Of a stretch of 64,000 bases of DNA, positions 25,232-34,502 are shown piece by piece (the first letter of the stretch is position 1; the number at the start of each line of letters is the position of its first letter). The stretch is taken from NCBI GenBank assembly GCA_963812335.1, contig CAWEUU010000004.1:558001-622000 (forward strand). Reading direction: 5' to 3'. The notes under the pieces were generated by a model that was not told the origin of the DNA, did no database searches, and saw only the letters and a list, made by a program, of their open reading frames with translations. The DNA comes from VRUE01 sp963812335 (GTDB lineage Bacteria > Actinomycetota > Thermoleophilia > Solirubrobacterales > 70-9). The position numbers were made by a program, and so were the translations under genes.

Positions 25232-27862
25232 CTATTCCGACAGCTCCTCGAGCTCGGCCCGGTAGCGCTCGAGCTTCCGTCGCTCCTCCTCGACGACCTC
25301 GGGCGGCGCCCGGTCGACGAACTTCTCGTTGCCGAGTTTGCCCTCGGCCCGCTTGACCTCGCTGCGGAGCTCCTCGCGGCGCGAATCGAGTCGTGCCGCG
25401 ACCGCGTCCGCGTCGATTCCCTCGGATGCGAGGATCTTCACCGGGCCGACCGCGGCGACGGGGTCGCCGCCGTCCCCGGGAGGCGGAGCGGAGGGAGCGT
25501 CCATGTCTGATTCCTCGCGACCGGAGCGAAGCCGACCACTTTGATCTTGGAACTCGAAGCGGGCGAGGCGGCCGACGAACTCCTGCGGGTCGATTCCCTC
25601 AGCGCGGGCGGGCAGCACGGCGGCGGCGGGGGCCTCGACCAGGTCGCGCCAGGCGCGCAGACGCCGGGTCAGCTCGATCGCCCCCCCAATCTCGGCCTCG
25701 GCCTCGGCGTCGCGCAACGACTCGTCTGCCTCAGGGAAGGGATGGACCGCCAGGTGCCCCTGCCGCGAGGGATGGTAGGACCAGATCTCCTCGGTAACGA
25801 AGGGCATGATCGGGTGCAGCAGCGCGAGGGTTCGCTCCAGGGCCCAGAGCAGCGTCGCCGAGACCTCGGCCTCGCCCTCGTAGAGGCGCGGCTTGACGAT
25901 CTCCAGGTACCAGTCGCAGAGCTCGGACCAGAAGAAGGCGTATGCCTCGGCGGCGGCATGGGCGAAGTCGTATCGCTCGAGCTTCGCCGTGACCGAGGCG
26001 ATCGTCGCCTCGAGCCTCGAGAGCAGCCAGCGGTCCTCGACGCCGCGCGGCCGCGGCGCCGCCTCGACCTCGCCGACGCCCTGCAGGATCAGGCGGCTGG
26101 CGTTCCAGAGCTTGTTGGCGAGGTCCGCCCCCTGCTGCACCTTGGCGTCGGAGAAGCGCACATCCTGGGTCGAGGACATCGCAAGCAGGCCGAAGCGCAG
26201 CGCGTCGGCGCCGTGCTTGTCGATCTCCTCCAGGGGGTCGATGCCGGTGCCGAGGCTCTTCGACATACGCCGCCCGTCGCGGGCCTGGATCACCGAGTGC
26301 ACATAGACGTCGCGGAAGGGGACGTCGCCGGCGAACTCGATCCCGGTCATGATCATCCGCGCCACCCAGAGGAAGAGGATCTCGCGCGCCGTCGTGAGGA
26401 AGCTGGTCGGGTAGAAGGCGCGCAGCTCGGGCGTGTCCTCGGGCCAGCCGAGCGTCGCGAACGGCCACAGCGCCGAGCTGAACCAGGTGTCGAGCACATC
26501 CTCCTCTTGGCGCAGCTCACCGCCGCAGGCACCGCAGCGCTCGGGCGCCTGCTCGGCGACGTAGGTCTCTTCGCAGGGGTCGCAGTACCAGACCGGGATC
26601 CGATGCCCCCACCAGAGCTGGCGCGAGACGCACCACGGCCGGATCTCGCGCATCCAGTCGAGGTAGACGCGCTTCCACTGCGGCGGCGTGATCCGCACCT
26701 CGTCGCGTTCGACCACCTCGATCGCCGGGGCGGCGAGCTCGTCCATGCGGCAGAACCACTGCAGCGAGATCAGCGGCTCGATGCGGGCCCCGGAGCGCTC
26801 CGAGAAGGGGACTGAGTGGACGTAGGGCTCCTCCGCCCGCAGGCTGCCCTCATCGCGCAGCGCTGCGACGACCGACTCGCCCGCCTCGGCGGCTGTGAGG
26901 CCGACGAAGGGCTCTCCGGCGGCCTCGTTCATGCGCCCGTCGGGGCCGATCACGCCGATCTCCTCGAGCCCGTGGCGACGGCCGATCTCGAAGTCGTTCA
27001 GGTCGTGGCCCGGGGTCACCTTAAGCGCACCGGTGCCGAACTCGGGGTCGACGTGCTCGTCGGCGATTATCGGCAGCCGTCGCCCGACCAGCGGCAGGAG
27101 GCAGTGCTGCCCGACCAGGTCCGCGTGGCGCTCATCGTGCGGGTTGACCGCGACGGCGGTATCGGCCAGCATCGTTTCCGGGCGCACGGTGGCGACGGTG
27201 AGCACCCTGTCGGAGCCCGCGACCGGGTAGTCGATCGAGTAGAGCGTGTCCTCGACCTCGCGGTTGACGACCTCGAGGTCGGAGATCGCCGAGTGCGACC
27301 CGGGGTCCCAGTTGACCATGTAGTTGTCGCGGTAGATGTAGCCCTTGTCGTGGAGCCGCTTGAAGACGCGGTAGACGGCCTTGACGTAGCCCTCGTCGAG
27401 GGTGAAGCGCTCGCCCTCGTAGTCGAGCGAGGCGCCGAGCCGCTTGTACTGCTCGACGATGCGCGAGCCGTACTCCTCTTTCCACTCCCAGACCCGCTCG
27501 ACGAAGGCTTCGCGACCGATCTCCTCTCGCGAGGTTCCCTCCTTCGCCAGCATCTTCTCGACCACCGCCTGGGTCGCGATGCCGGCGTGGTCGGTGCCCA
27601 GCGTCCACAGCGTGTTGCGCCCGCGCATCCGGTTCATCCGCACCAGCGCGTCCTGCATCGACCCGTTCAGCGCGTGCCCCATGTGCAGCGCCCCGGTCAC
27701 GTTCGGCGGCGGGATAGCGACCGAGTAGTTCTCCGCCGACGAGCCCTCCGGATCGGGATGGAAGTACCCCCCCTCGATCCACTCCGCAAAGACCCGCGCC
27801 TCGACCTCCCCGGCCTCATACCGAGTCTTCTTCTCAAGCTTTCTCCGCTGGTCGGCGTCCAC
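25232..27862 (-). CDS. valS: Valyl-tRNA synthetase
   Basis: ValRS charges tRNA-Val and edits mischarged threonine. The 876-residue protein shows the HIGH motif in PPPNVTGALHMGHALNG (HMGH at 60-63), the editing domain (about 190-350), a KMSKS variant (RRMSKSLGTG near 530) where Arg replaces the first Lys, the tRNA-binding helical domain and a C-terminal coiled-coil arm (about 815-870) with paired Arg/Glu repeats. It is followed immediately by folC. Confidence 0.98.
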   Translation of the reverse strand: MDADQRRKLEKKTRYEAGEVEARVFAEWIEGGYFHPDPEGSSAENYSVAIPPPNVTGALHMGHALNGSMQDALVRMNRMRGRNTLWTLGTDHAGIATQAVVEKMLAKEGTSREEIGREAFVERVWEWKEEYGSRIVEQYKRLGASLDYEGERFTLDEGYVKAVYRVFKRLHDKGYIYRDNYMVNWDPGSHSAISDLEVVNREVEDTLYSIDYPVAGSDRVLTVATVRPETMLADTAVAVNPHDERHADLVGQHCLLPLVGRRLPIIADEHVDPEFGTGALKVTPGHDLNDFEIGRRHGLEEIGVIGPDGRMNEAAGEPFVGLTAAEAGESVVAALRDEGSLRAEEPYVHSVPFSERSGARIEPLISLQWFCRMDELAAPAIEVVERDEVRITPPQWKRVYLDWMREIRPWCVSRQLWWGHRIPVWYCDPCEETYVAEQAPERCGACGGELRQEEDVLDTWFSSALWPFATLGWPEDTPELRAFYPTSFLTTAREILFLWVARMIMTGIEFAGDVPFRDVYVHSVIQARDGRRMSKSLGTGIDPLEEIDKHGADALRFGLLAMSSTQDVRFSDAKVQQGADLANKLWNASRLILQGVGEVEAAPRPRGVEDRWLLSRLEATIASVTAKLERYDFAHAAAEAYAFFWSELCDWYLEIVKPRLYEGEAEVSATLLWALERTLALLHPIMPFVTEEIWSYHPSRQGHLAVHPFPEADESLRDAEAEAEIGGAIELTRRLRAWRDLVEAPAAAVLPARAEGIDPQEFVGRLARFEFQDQSGRLRSGREESDMDAPSAPPPGDGGDPVAAVGPVKILASEGIDADAVAARLDSRREELRSEVKRAEGKLGNEKFVDRAPPEVVEEERRKLERYRAELEELSE

Positions 27863-27895
27863 CTCGGCGAGTCTAGATAGCGCGTCCGAGAAGAG

Positions 27896-27990
27896 GCTGG
27901 GTGCCCCTCCCCAGGAGGCTCATGGACAGGCGCTCGAGCCCGAGCGAGGGTTCAGCTCCGCGACGGCCTCATGGGGAGGGGCACCCGGAC
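27896..27990. repeat. Palindromic intergenic element, copy D
   Basis: Arms GGGTGCCCCTCCCCAGGAGG and CCTCATGGGGAGGGGCACCC form an imperfect inverted repeat. The interior has GGAGGCTC near the left, CGAGGGTTCAG in the middle and CAGCTCCGCGACGGCCTCAT on the right, aligned with copies A and B. The arms carry compensating changes (GTGCCCCTCCCC against GTGTCCCTCCC), which keep the pairing. It lies between clpX and valS. Confidence 0.72.
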
Positions 27991-28007
27991 CCTTCCCCCA
28001 CCCACCA

Positions 28008-29302
<1,295 letters not shown>

Positions 29303-29467
29303 AGCGGTGAATCCCTCCTTGCGGGGCTGGTAGTCGCCTACCGGCGTCGCGGCCCCAAAGCTTAGAGGGGACTGCAAGCCGGCCCTGTCGGTCCCGTCGT
29401 CTACTCCGGGCGCGCCGCGGAACCTTCCCGCGGGCGAAGCCTTGCGGGCGGCGATACGGTGGCGCCG

Positions 29468-29923
29468 ATGCCGGTCGCGATCCGTATCGAGCCCGCCTCC
29501 GCCGAGCAGCTGGAGGCGCTGCTGCCGATGATCGCCGCATACCAGCGCTTCTACGAGGTCGAGCGGATCGACGAGGAGCGCAACCGCGCCTTCTTCTCCC
29601 GATTCCTCGCGCCGAGCGAGGACGGGATGCTGCTCGGCGCCTGGCGTGGCGAGGAACCGGCCGGCTACGCCTGCCTCTACTGGCACCTCAGCTCGCTGAT
29701 CCCGGCCGAGACGGTGCTGATGAATGACCTCTACGTGGTGGAGTCCCAGCGCAGCGGCGGCGTCGGCCGCGCCCTGATCGAGGCAAGCGCAGAGGTCGCC
29801 CGCGAGCGCGGCGCCCGCCAGCTCGAATGGGTCACGAGCCCAGACAACAAGCCGGCGCGCCGTCTATACGACAGCCTCCCCACCGAGAGCGAGCCCTCGA
29901 TCGAGTACGAGCTGCACCTATAG
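29468..29923 (+). CDS. GNAT-family N-acetyltransferase
   Basis: The 151-residue protein has the GNAT fold. The acetyl-CoA pyrophosphate loop is in LYVVESQRSGGVGRALIEAS (Q/R-x-x-G-x-G/A pattern), and the later strand NKPARRLYDSLPTESEPSIE ends with the typical aromatic substrate-side strand. The acceptor is unknown. It is a plus-strand gene placed between the divergent clpX and clpP transcripts. Start ATG at 29468 chosen over a GTG 9 bases earlier because it leads straight into PVAIRIEPAS. Confidence 0.85.
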   Translation: MPVAIRIEPASAEQLEALLPMIAAYQRFYEVERIDEERNRAFFSRFLAPSEDGMLLGAWRGEEPAGYACLYWHLSSLIPAETVLMNDLYVVESQRSGGVGRALIEASAEVARERGARQLEWVTSPDNKPARRLYDSLPTESEPSIEYELHL

Positions 29924-29933
29924 CTCTGGGGCG

Positions 29934-30518
29934 CTAATGGTGTTCGATGACGCGGTCGACGATGCTGTACTCCTTCGCCTCCTCCGCGGTCATGAAGTAG
30001 TCGCGATCGGTGTCGGTCGTGACTTTGTCGAAGGGCTGGCCGGTGTGTTTGGCGATGATCTCGTCGAGGCGGCGGCGGGTGTCGATGATCTCTTTGGCGT
30101 GGATCTCGATGTCCGCGGCCTGACCCTGGAAACCGGCCGAGACCTGGTGGATGAGGATCTTTGAGTTGGGCAGCGCCATCCGCTTGCCGGCGGCGCCGCC
30201 GGCGAGAAGCAGGGCGCCCATGCTCATCGCGATGCCGACGCAGATCGTCTGCACATCGGGCTTGATGAACTGCATCGTGTCGTAGATCGCCAGGCCGGCG
30301 TAGACGTCGCCGCCGGGAGAGTTGACGTAGATGCTGATGTCCTTGTCCGGATCCTCGGACTCGAGGTGCAGCAGCTGGGCGACGATCAGGTTGGCGATTT
30401 CCTGGTTGACCTGCGTGCCGAGGAAGATGATCCGCTCGTTCAGCAGGCGCGAGTAGATGTCGAAGGAGCGCTCGCCGCGCGAGGTCTGCTCGACCACCAT
30501 CGGTACAAGTGGGCTCAT
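29934..30518 (-). CDS. clpP: ATP-dependent Clp protease proteolytic subunit
   Basis: ClpP forms the barrel protease that works with ClpX or ClpC. The 194-residue protein shows the catalytic serine in GIAMSMGALLLAGG, the histidine in ILIHQVSAGFQGQAADIEIH and the aspartate in TDTDRDYFMTAEE. The start MSPLVPMVVEQTSRGERSFD is typical; a GTG 9 bases upstream is less so. It sits between tig and clpX as in many bacteria, with the GNAT gene on the opposite strand in the gap. Confidence 0.96.
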   Translation of the reverse strand: MSPLVPMVVEQTSRGERSFDIYSRLLNERIIFLGTQVNQEIANLIVAQLLHLESEDPDKDISIYVNSPGGDVYAGLAIYDTMQFIKPDVQTICVGIAMSMGALLLAGGAAGKRMALPNSKILIHQVSAGFQGQAADIEIHAKEIIDTRRRLDEIIAKHTGQPFDKVTTDTDRDYFMTAEEAKEYSIVDRVIEHH

Positions 30519-30555
30519 GGCGCGCACTCTATAGAAGGGCCATGCCCCGCCGTCG

Positions 30556-31938
30556 TCACTCGGAGTCGGGCGTCCACAACTCCCCTTTCTCCTCGCGCTC
30601 CTTCTCCGGCGTCCAGATCTGCTCGCGCGCCTCGGCCTGCTCGAGAGCGATCGGCACGGCGGATTCGGCGACCAGGTCGATCGCTTTGCGGAAGCGGATG
30701 TCGTCGCGAATCATCGTGTCGCGGCCGCTCTCGCGCAGGCGCTTGAGCAGCTTCTCGGGCGTCGTACGCTCGTGCTCGGCCGGGTGCTCGAGCGCCTCGA
30801 CCATCTCCTCCTCGGAGACCTCGATTCCCTCGGCGTCGGCGATCGCCGCCAGCACCGCCTCGCGCTTCAGCTCGGCTTCGGCCTCCGGCCTCGACTCCTC
30901 GATCGTCTGCTCGCGGGTTTTGCCCTGCATCTGCAGGTAGGACTCGGCGTTCATGCCGCGCTGGGCGAGCTGGCGTTCCACCCGCTCCCAGCGCTCGGTC
31001 GCGCGCGCGGTCGCCAGCTCCTCGGGCAGATCGAGCTTCGCCTCCGCCGCGGCGGCGTCAACGGCGGCGACGCGGAAGTCCTGCTCCGCGCGCTCACCGA
31101 CCGCCTCGGCGAGGCGCTTGGCGATGTCGTCGCGCAACTCGTCGACGCTGTCGAACTCGGAGGCTTCGGCGGCGAAGTCGTCGTCGAGCTCGGGCAGGGC
31201 CTTCTCGCGGACCTCCTTGACCTCGACCGTGAAGACGGCGTCTTCGCCGGCCAGCTCCTCCGCCTGATAGTCGTCGGGAAAGCCGACTTCGACCTTGCGC
31301 GTCTCGCCGCCGGTGGCGCCGCTCAGCTGCTCCTCGAAGCCCTCGATCAGCTGGCCGCCGCCGAGCTCGAGCAGGTAGTCGTTCGCCTTGCCCCCCTCAA
31401 AGGCCTTGCCGTCGACCAGCCCCTCGAAGTCGACCAGCAGCACGTCGCCGTCGGCGGCAGCGCGGTTGACCGGCTCGAGTTTGGCGAAGCCCTCGCGAAG
31501 GCGCTCGATCTCGCGCTCGACCATCTCCTCCGGCGGCTGCGGCTCGGCCCTGCCCACCTCGAGGCCCTTGTACTCGCCCAGCTCGGCCTCGGGCCGCACG
31601 CCGATCTCGAACTTGAAGGCGAGCGGCTGGCCCTCATCCTCGGGAGTGGAGACGACCTCGACGTTGGGATCGCCGACCGGGGCGATGCCCGAGCCGAGCA
31701 GCGCCTTTTCGTACCACTCCGGCAGCGCCTCGCGGATCGCCTCCTCGAGCACGGCGGCGAAGCCGACCCGCTGGATCACCAGCGACGGCGGCGCCTTGCC
31801 CTTGCGGAAGCCGGGCATGCGCATCTCCCGCGCGAGGGCGCGGGCGGCGCGGTTGACGGCGCGATCGACGTCGGCGGCCGGAACCTCGACCTCGACGCTG
31901 ACGCGCGAGCCGGGCAGCTCTGAAACTTTCGGGTCCAT
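30556..31938 (-). CDS. tig: Trigger factor chaperone
   Basis: Trigger factor binds the ribosome exit and folds nascent chains. The 460-residue protein has the ribosome-binding N-terminal domain (MRMPGFRKGKAPPSLVIQRV contains the G-F-R-x-x-x-x-P signature), the FKBP-type PPIase domain (about 150-240, DGDVLLVDFEGLVDGKAF) and the long helical C-terminal domain. Its acidic end includes tandem EEMVEALEHPAEHERTTPEK. Order tig-clpP-clpX is standard. Confidence 0.96.
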   Translation of the reverse strand: MDPKVSELPGSRVSVEVEVPAADVDRAVNRAARALAREMRMPGFRKGKAPPSLVIQRVGFAAVLEEAIREALPEWYEKALLGSGIAPVGDPNVEVVSTPEDEGQPLAFKFEIGVRPEAELGEYKGLEVGRAEPQPPEEMVEREIERLREGFAKLEPVNRAAADGDVLLVDFEGLVDGKAFEGGKANDYLLELGGGQLIEGFEEQLSGATGGETRKVEVGFPDDYQAEELAGEDAVFTVEVKEVREKALPELDDDFAAEASEFDSVDELRDDIAKRLAEAVGERAEQDFRVAAVDAAAAEAKLDLPEELATARATERWERVERQLAQRGMNAESYLQMQGKTREQTIEESRPEAEAELKREAVLAAIADAEGIEVSEEEMVEALEHPAEHERTTPEKLLKRLRESGRDTMIRDDIRFRKAIDLVAESAVPIALEQAEAREQIWTPEKEREEKGELWTPDSE

Positions 31939-32106
31939 TGCGAGCGCGGGACCCTAGAGGAATCGCCCCACGATGGATACATGGACGGGCCTACGGATCC
32001 CCAAAACGCTCATCTGTCGAAGATCAGGCGGCGCAGGGCTGCGGCGAAGTCGATCGCGAAGGCGAGGCCGCGCCCCGGCGGCCCCGTCACCAACCATGCC
32101 CGTGCC

Positions 32107-33615
32107 CTATTCATCGGTCGCATATTCCAGCAGGGAAGAATCGACCAGCCACTCGACCGGGGCGCGGTCGTCGCTGTAGACCTCGCCGCCAGGCAGGCGC
32201 GGCGCGAGACGGGCGGCGGACTCGCGCGCCGGCGCCCGCAGCTCCTCCGGCAGCGTCGCGGCGGCCGCCCGCAACCGTGCCCCCGAGAGCGACCCCTCCC
32301 CCGCCACCAACAGCGTGTTGGTCGGCTCGATCTGGTCGCGCAGGACAGTGGGAAAGGCCGACGCCATCGTCCGGCCGAGCACGCGCTCCAGTTCGTCGCT
32401 GCCCTCGGGGTGGCCGACGTTGACGATCGCGACCCCGCCCGGCGCCAGCCGCTCCCGCGCCAGCTCGAAGAACTCGCGGGTGGTCAGGTAGAAAGGGATG
32501 TAGGGCTGGCGGTAGGCGTCGACCATGATCGCGTCGTAGTCGCGGCCGGAGCGCTCCAGCCACGGCCGTGCGTCCTCGGCGAAGACGCGCATGCGCGGGT
32601 TGCGCAGGTCGAGGTAGCGGCGGCCGAGCTCGGTCAGCTCGCCGTCGATCTCGACCGCGTCGACCGCGGTGCGCGGGAAGTAGTGGCCGTAGGCGCGGGC
32701 GACGGTGCCGCCGGCGTTGCCGAGGATCGCAATCCGCCGCGGCGGGTCGTCCCGCGCGGCAAAGGGCAGCCAGAGATGGCCGTCCCAGTAATCGCCGGTC
32801 AGGTAGCTCCCCGGCCGGTAGAGCGAGTGCACGGCCTGGCCCTCATTCAGCTCCAGCACGCGCGAGCCGTCGGACCGTTCGACCACGCGGGCGTATTGGT
32901 GGGTGGTCTCCCTCTCGTCCAGGACCGTGCCGGTGTCCGCCGCCTTGATCGTGCCAACCGGGATCGAGATCGCCAACGCCAGCGCCGCGGGCACCGCCGC
33001 GTAGCGCCAGCCGATACCGGCGACCGCAACCAGGGCCAGCGCCAGCGCGAAGACGAGGAAGGTCCGCTGCGTGCCCAGCAGCGGGATCAGCAGCAGCGCC
33101 GAGGCCATCGTCCCCAGCAGCGAGCCCGCGGTCGAGATCGCGTAGAGCCTACCGACGGTCTCACCCGAGCGGTCGAGGTCGCCGACGGCCAGGCGCACGG
33201 CCCAGGGCGCCGCTGCGCCGAGCAGCGTCACCGGCACGGCGACGAGCACGAGCACGCCGAACAGCGAGCCGGCGAAGCCACCGACCGAGACGCTGTCGAA
33301 GGCGTCGACGGAGAAGCCGAGGAAGGGGCGCGAGAGAAAGGGCACGGCGGCGATCAGCAGCGCCGCGACGAGGACCAGCAGACAGAGCCCACGCATGTGC
33401 GGGTGGCGATCGGCGAAGCGACCGCCGAACCAGTAGCCGACCGAGAGCGCGACGAGGACGACGCCGATCGTGTTCGCCCAAACGATCGTCGAGGCGCCGA
33501 AGTAGGGCGCCAGCAGGCGCGCCGCGGCGATCTCGGCGCCGAGGCTGGCAGCGCCGACGACGAAGACCAGCAGCGGCAGCAGCCGCCGCTCAGACGCGGT
33601 CGGGCTCACGCTCAT
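32107..33615 (-). CDS. Membrane-fused spermidine-synthase-like methyltransferase-fold protein
   Basis: The 502-residue protein has about seven membrane helices in its first 230 residues, then a soluble Rossmann domain like spermidine synthase (about 255-480): RRIAILGNAGGTVARAYGHY binds the nucleotide part of S-adenosyl donor, and VDAVEIDGELTELGRRYLDL follows. In such fusions the synthase activity is often unproven. The helices resemble a transporter half. It begins at an ATG 26 bases inside the ctaG 3' end, so the two are probably co-translated. Confidence 0.78.
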   Translation of the reverse strand: MSVSPTASERRLLPLLVFVVGAASLGAEIAAARLLAPYFGASTIVWANTIGVVLVALSVGYWFGGRFADRHPHMRGLCLLVLVAALLIAAVPFLSRPFLGFSVDAFDSVSVGGFAGSLFGVLVLVAVPVTLLGAAAPWAVRLAVGDLDRSGETVGRLYAISTAGSLLGTMASALLLIPLLGTQRTFLVFALALALVAVAGIGWRYAAVPAALALAISIPVGTIKAADTGTVLDERETTHQYARVVERSDGSRVLELNEGQAVHSLYRPGSYLTGDYWDGHLWLPFAARDDPPRRIAILGNAGGTVARAYGHYFPRTAVDAVEIDGELTELGRRYLDLRNPRMRVFAEDARPWLERSGRDYDAIMVDAYRQPYIPFYLTTREFFELARERLAPGGVAIVNVGHPEGSDELERVLGRTMASAFPTVLRDQIEPTNTLLVAGEGSLSGARLRAAAATLPEELRAPARESAARLAPRLPGGEVYSDDRAPVEWLVDSSLLEYATDE

Positions 33616-34501
33616 CCGCGGCGCTGAGACGTTGCTCGAGCAGCGCCCCGTGACCGGCGGCGACGGCGCGCTGGGCGCGGCGCTCGTCGAGCTCCACGCC
33701 GCGCTCACGGGCAAGGTCGAGCAGGTCCTGCTTTTCGGTCCCTTCGCGGGCGACTTCGAAGAAGACCCAGGCGAGCACGCCCAGCGCGAGGAAGGTGCCC
33801 TCGATCATCATGATCACGCCGGCGGTGCTCTGGTCGGCGATCGGCGAGATTCCCCAGTAGCGCTCTCCCGGAGCGTAGATCGGGTAGAGCACCGCGCCCG
33901 ACCACATCAGCACGTTGCCAAGAATCGCCCCGGTGAAGCGCACCGCGATCACGTAGCCGACCTTCCAGCCGGCGCTGAACCAGGCCGGCTTCGGCAACGG
34001 CCCGAAGACCGACATCCACATCAGGCAGCCGAAGAAGAGGAAGGTCGTGTGCTCGAGCGCGTGCACCGGAGCGGTGCCGTAGGCATCCTGGTAGAGGGCC
34101 GGGATGTGCCAGAAGAAGAGGTTGACCGCCCAGAGTGGGAAGGCGACCAGCGGGTGGGCGAGGATCTGCAGGCGGTTGAAAACGCGGATCGCCAGCAGCG
34201 GCTGCAGCAGCGATCTGGTCAGGCCCAGCACGAGCAGCAGCGAGGCGACGTCGCCGATCAGGAGATGCTCGCCCATGTGGGCGATCACGAGCTCCTCGGA
34301 AACGTGGCCGATCGGGCTGAACAGCGCCAGCGCGATCGTCGCCAGCCCGGCGCCAAAGCAGAGCTGGCGCCACAGCGGCACCGGCCGCCCGTCCCACGAG
34401 AGGACCATCGCGCGGTGCCAGTAGAGGATGCCGGCGGCGGTGATCGGGAAGACCTCGAGCGGCACGAAGGCGCCGGCCACGTGGGCGATGGGAAAGCTCA
34501 C
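33590..34501 (-). CDS. CtaG-like cytochrome c oxidase assembly protein
   Basis: The 303-residue membrane protein has about seven helices and the caa3-CtaG family motifs WHRAMVLSWDGRPVPLWRQL, VIAHMGEHLLIGDVASLLLV, LFFWHIPALYQDAYGTAPVH and EHTTFLFFGCLMWMSVFGPL. CtaG proteins help copper insertion into oxidase. The C-terminal 55 residues are charged and soluble. The GTG start at 34501 is one base from the GTG of the divergent GH15 gene, so at least one promoter must lie in the other gene. Confidence 0.82.
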   Translation of the reverse strand: MSFPIAHVAGAFVPLEVFPITAAGILYWHRAMVLSWDGRPVPLWRQLCFGAGLATIALALFSPIGHVSEELVIAHMGEHLLIGDVASLLLVLGLTRSLLQPLLAIRVFNRLQILAHPLVAFPLWAVNLFFWHIPALYQDAYGTAPVHALEHTTFLFFGCLMWMSVFGPLPKPAWFSAGWKVGYVIAVRFTGAILGNVLMWSGAVLYPIYAPGERYWGISPIADQSTAGVIMMIEGTFLALGVLAWVFFEVAREGTEKQDLLDLARERGVELDERRAQRAVAAGHGALLEQRLSAADEREPDRV

Positions 34502-34502
34502 G

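Noticed and set aside
31939..32106. Small gene between tig and the spermidine-synthase-like gene
   Set aside because: Frames are short, have no start with a ribosome site and no recognisable content; I see only ordinary intergenic sequence.
31981..33627. Plus-strand frame of 548 codons
   Set aside because: Shadow of the spermidine-synthase-like gene, made mostly of Arg, Gln and Gly codons without motifs.
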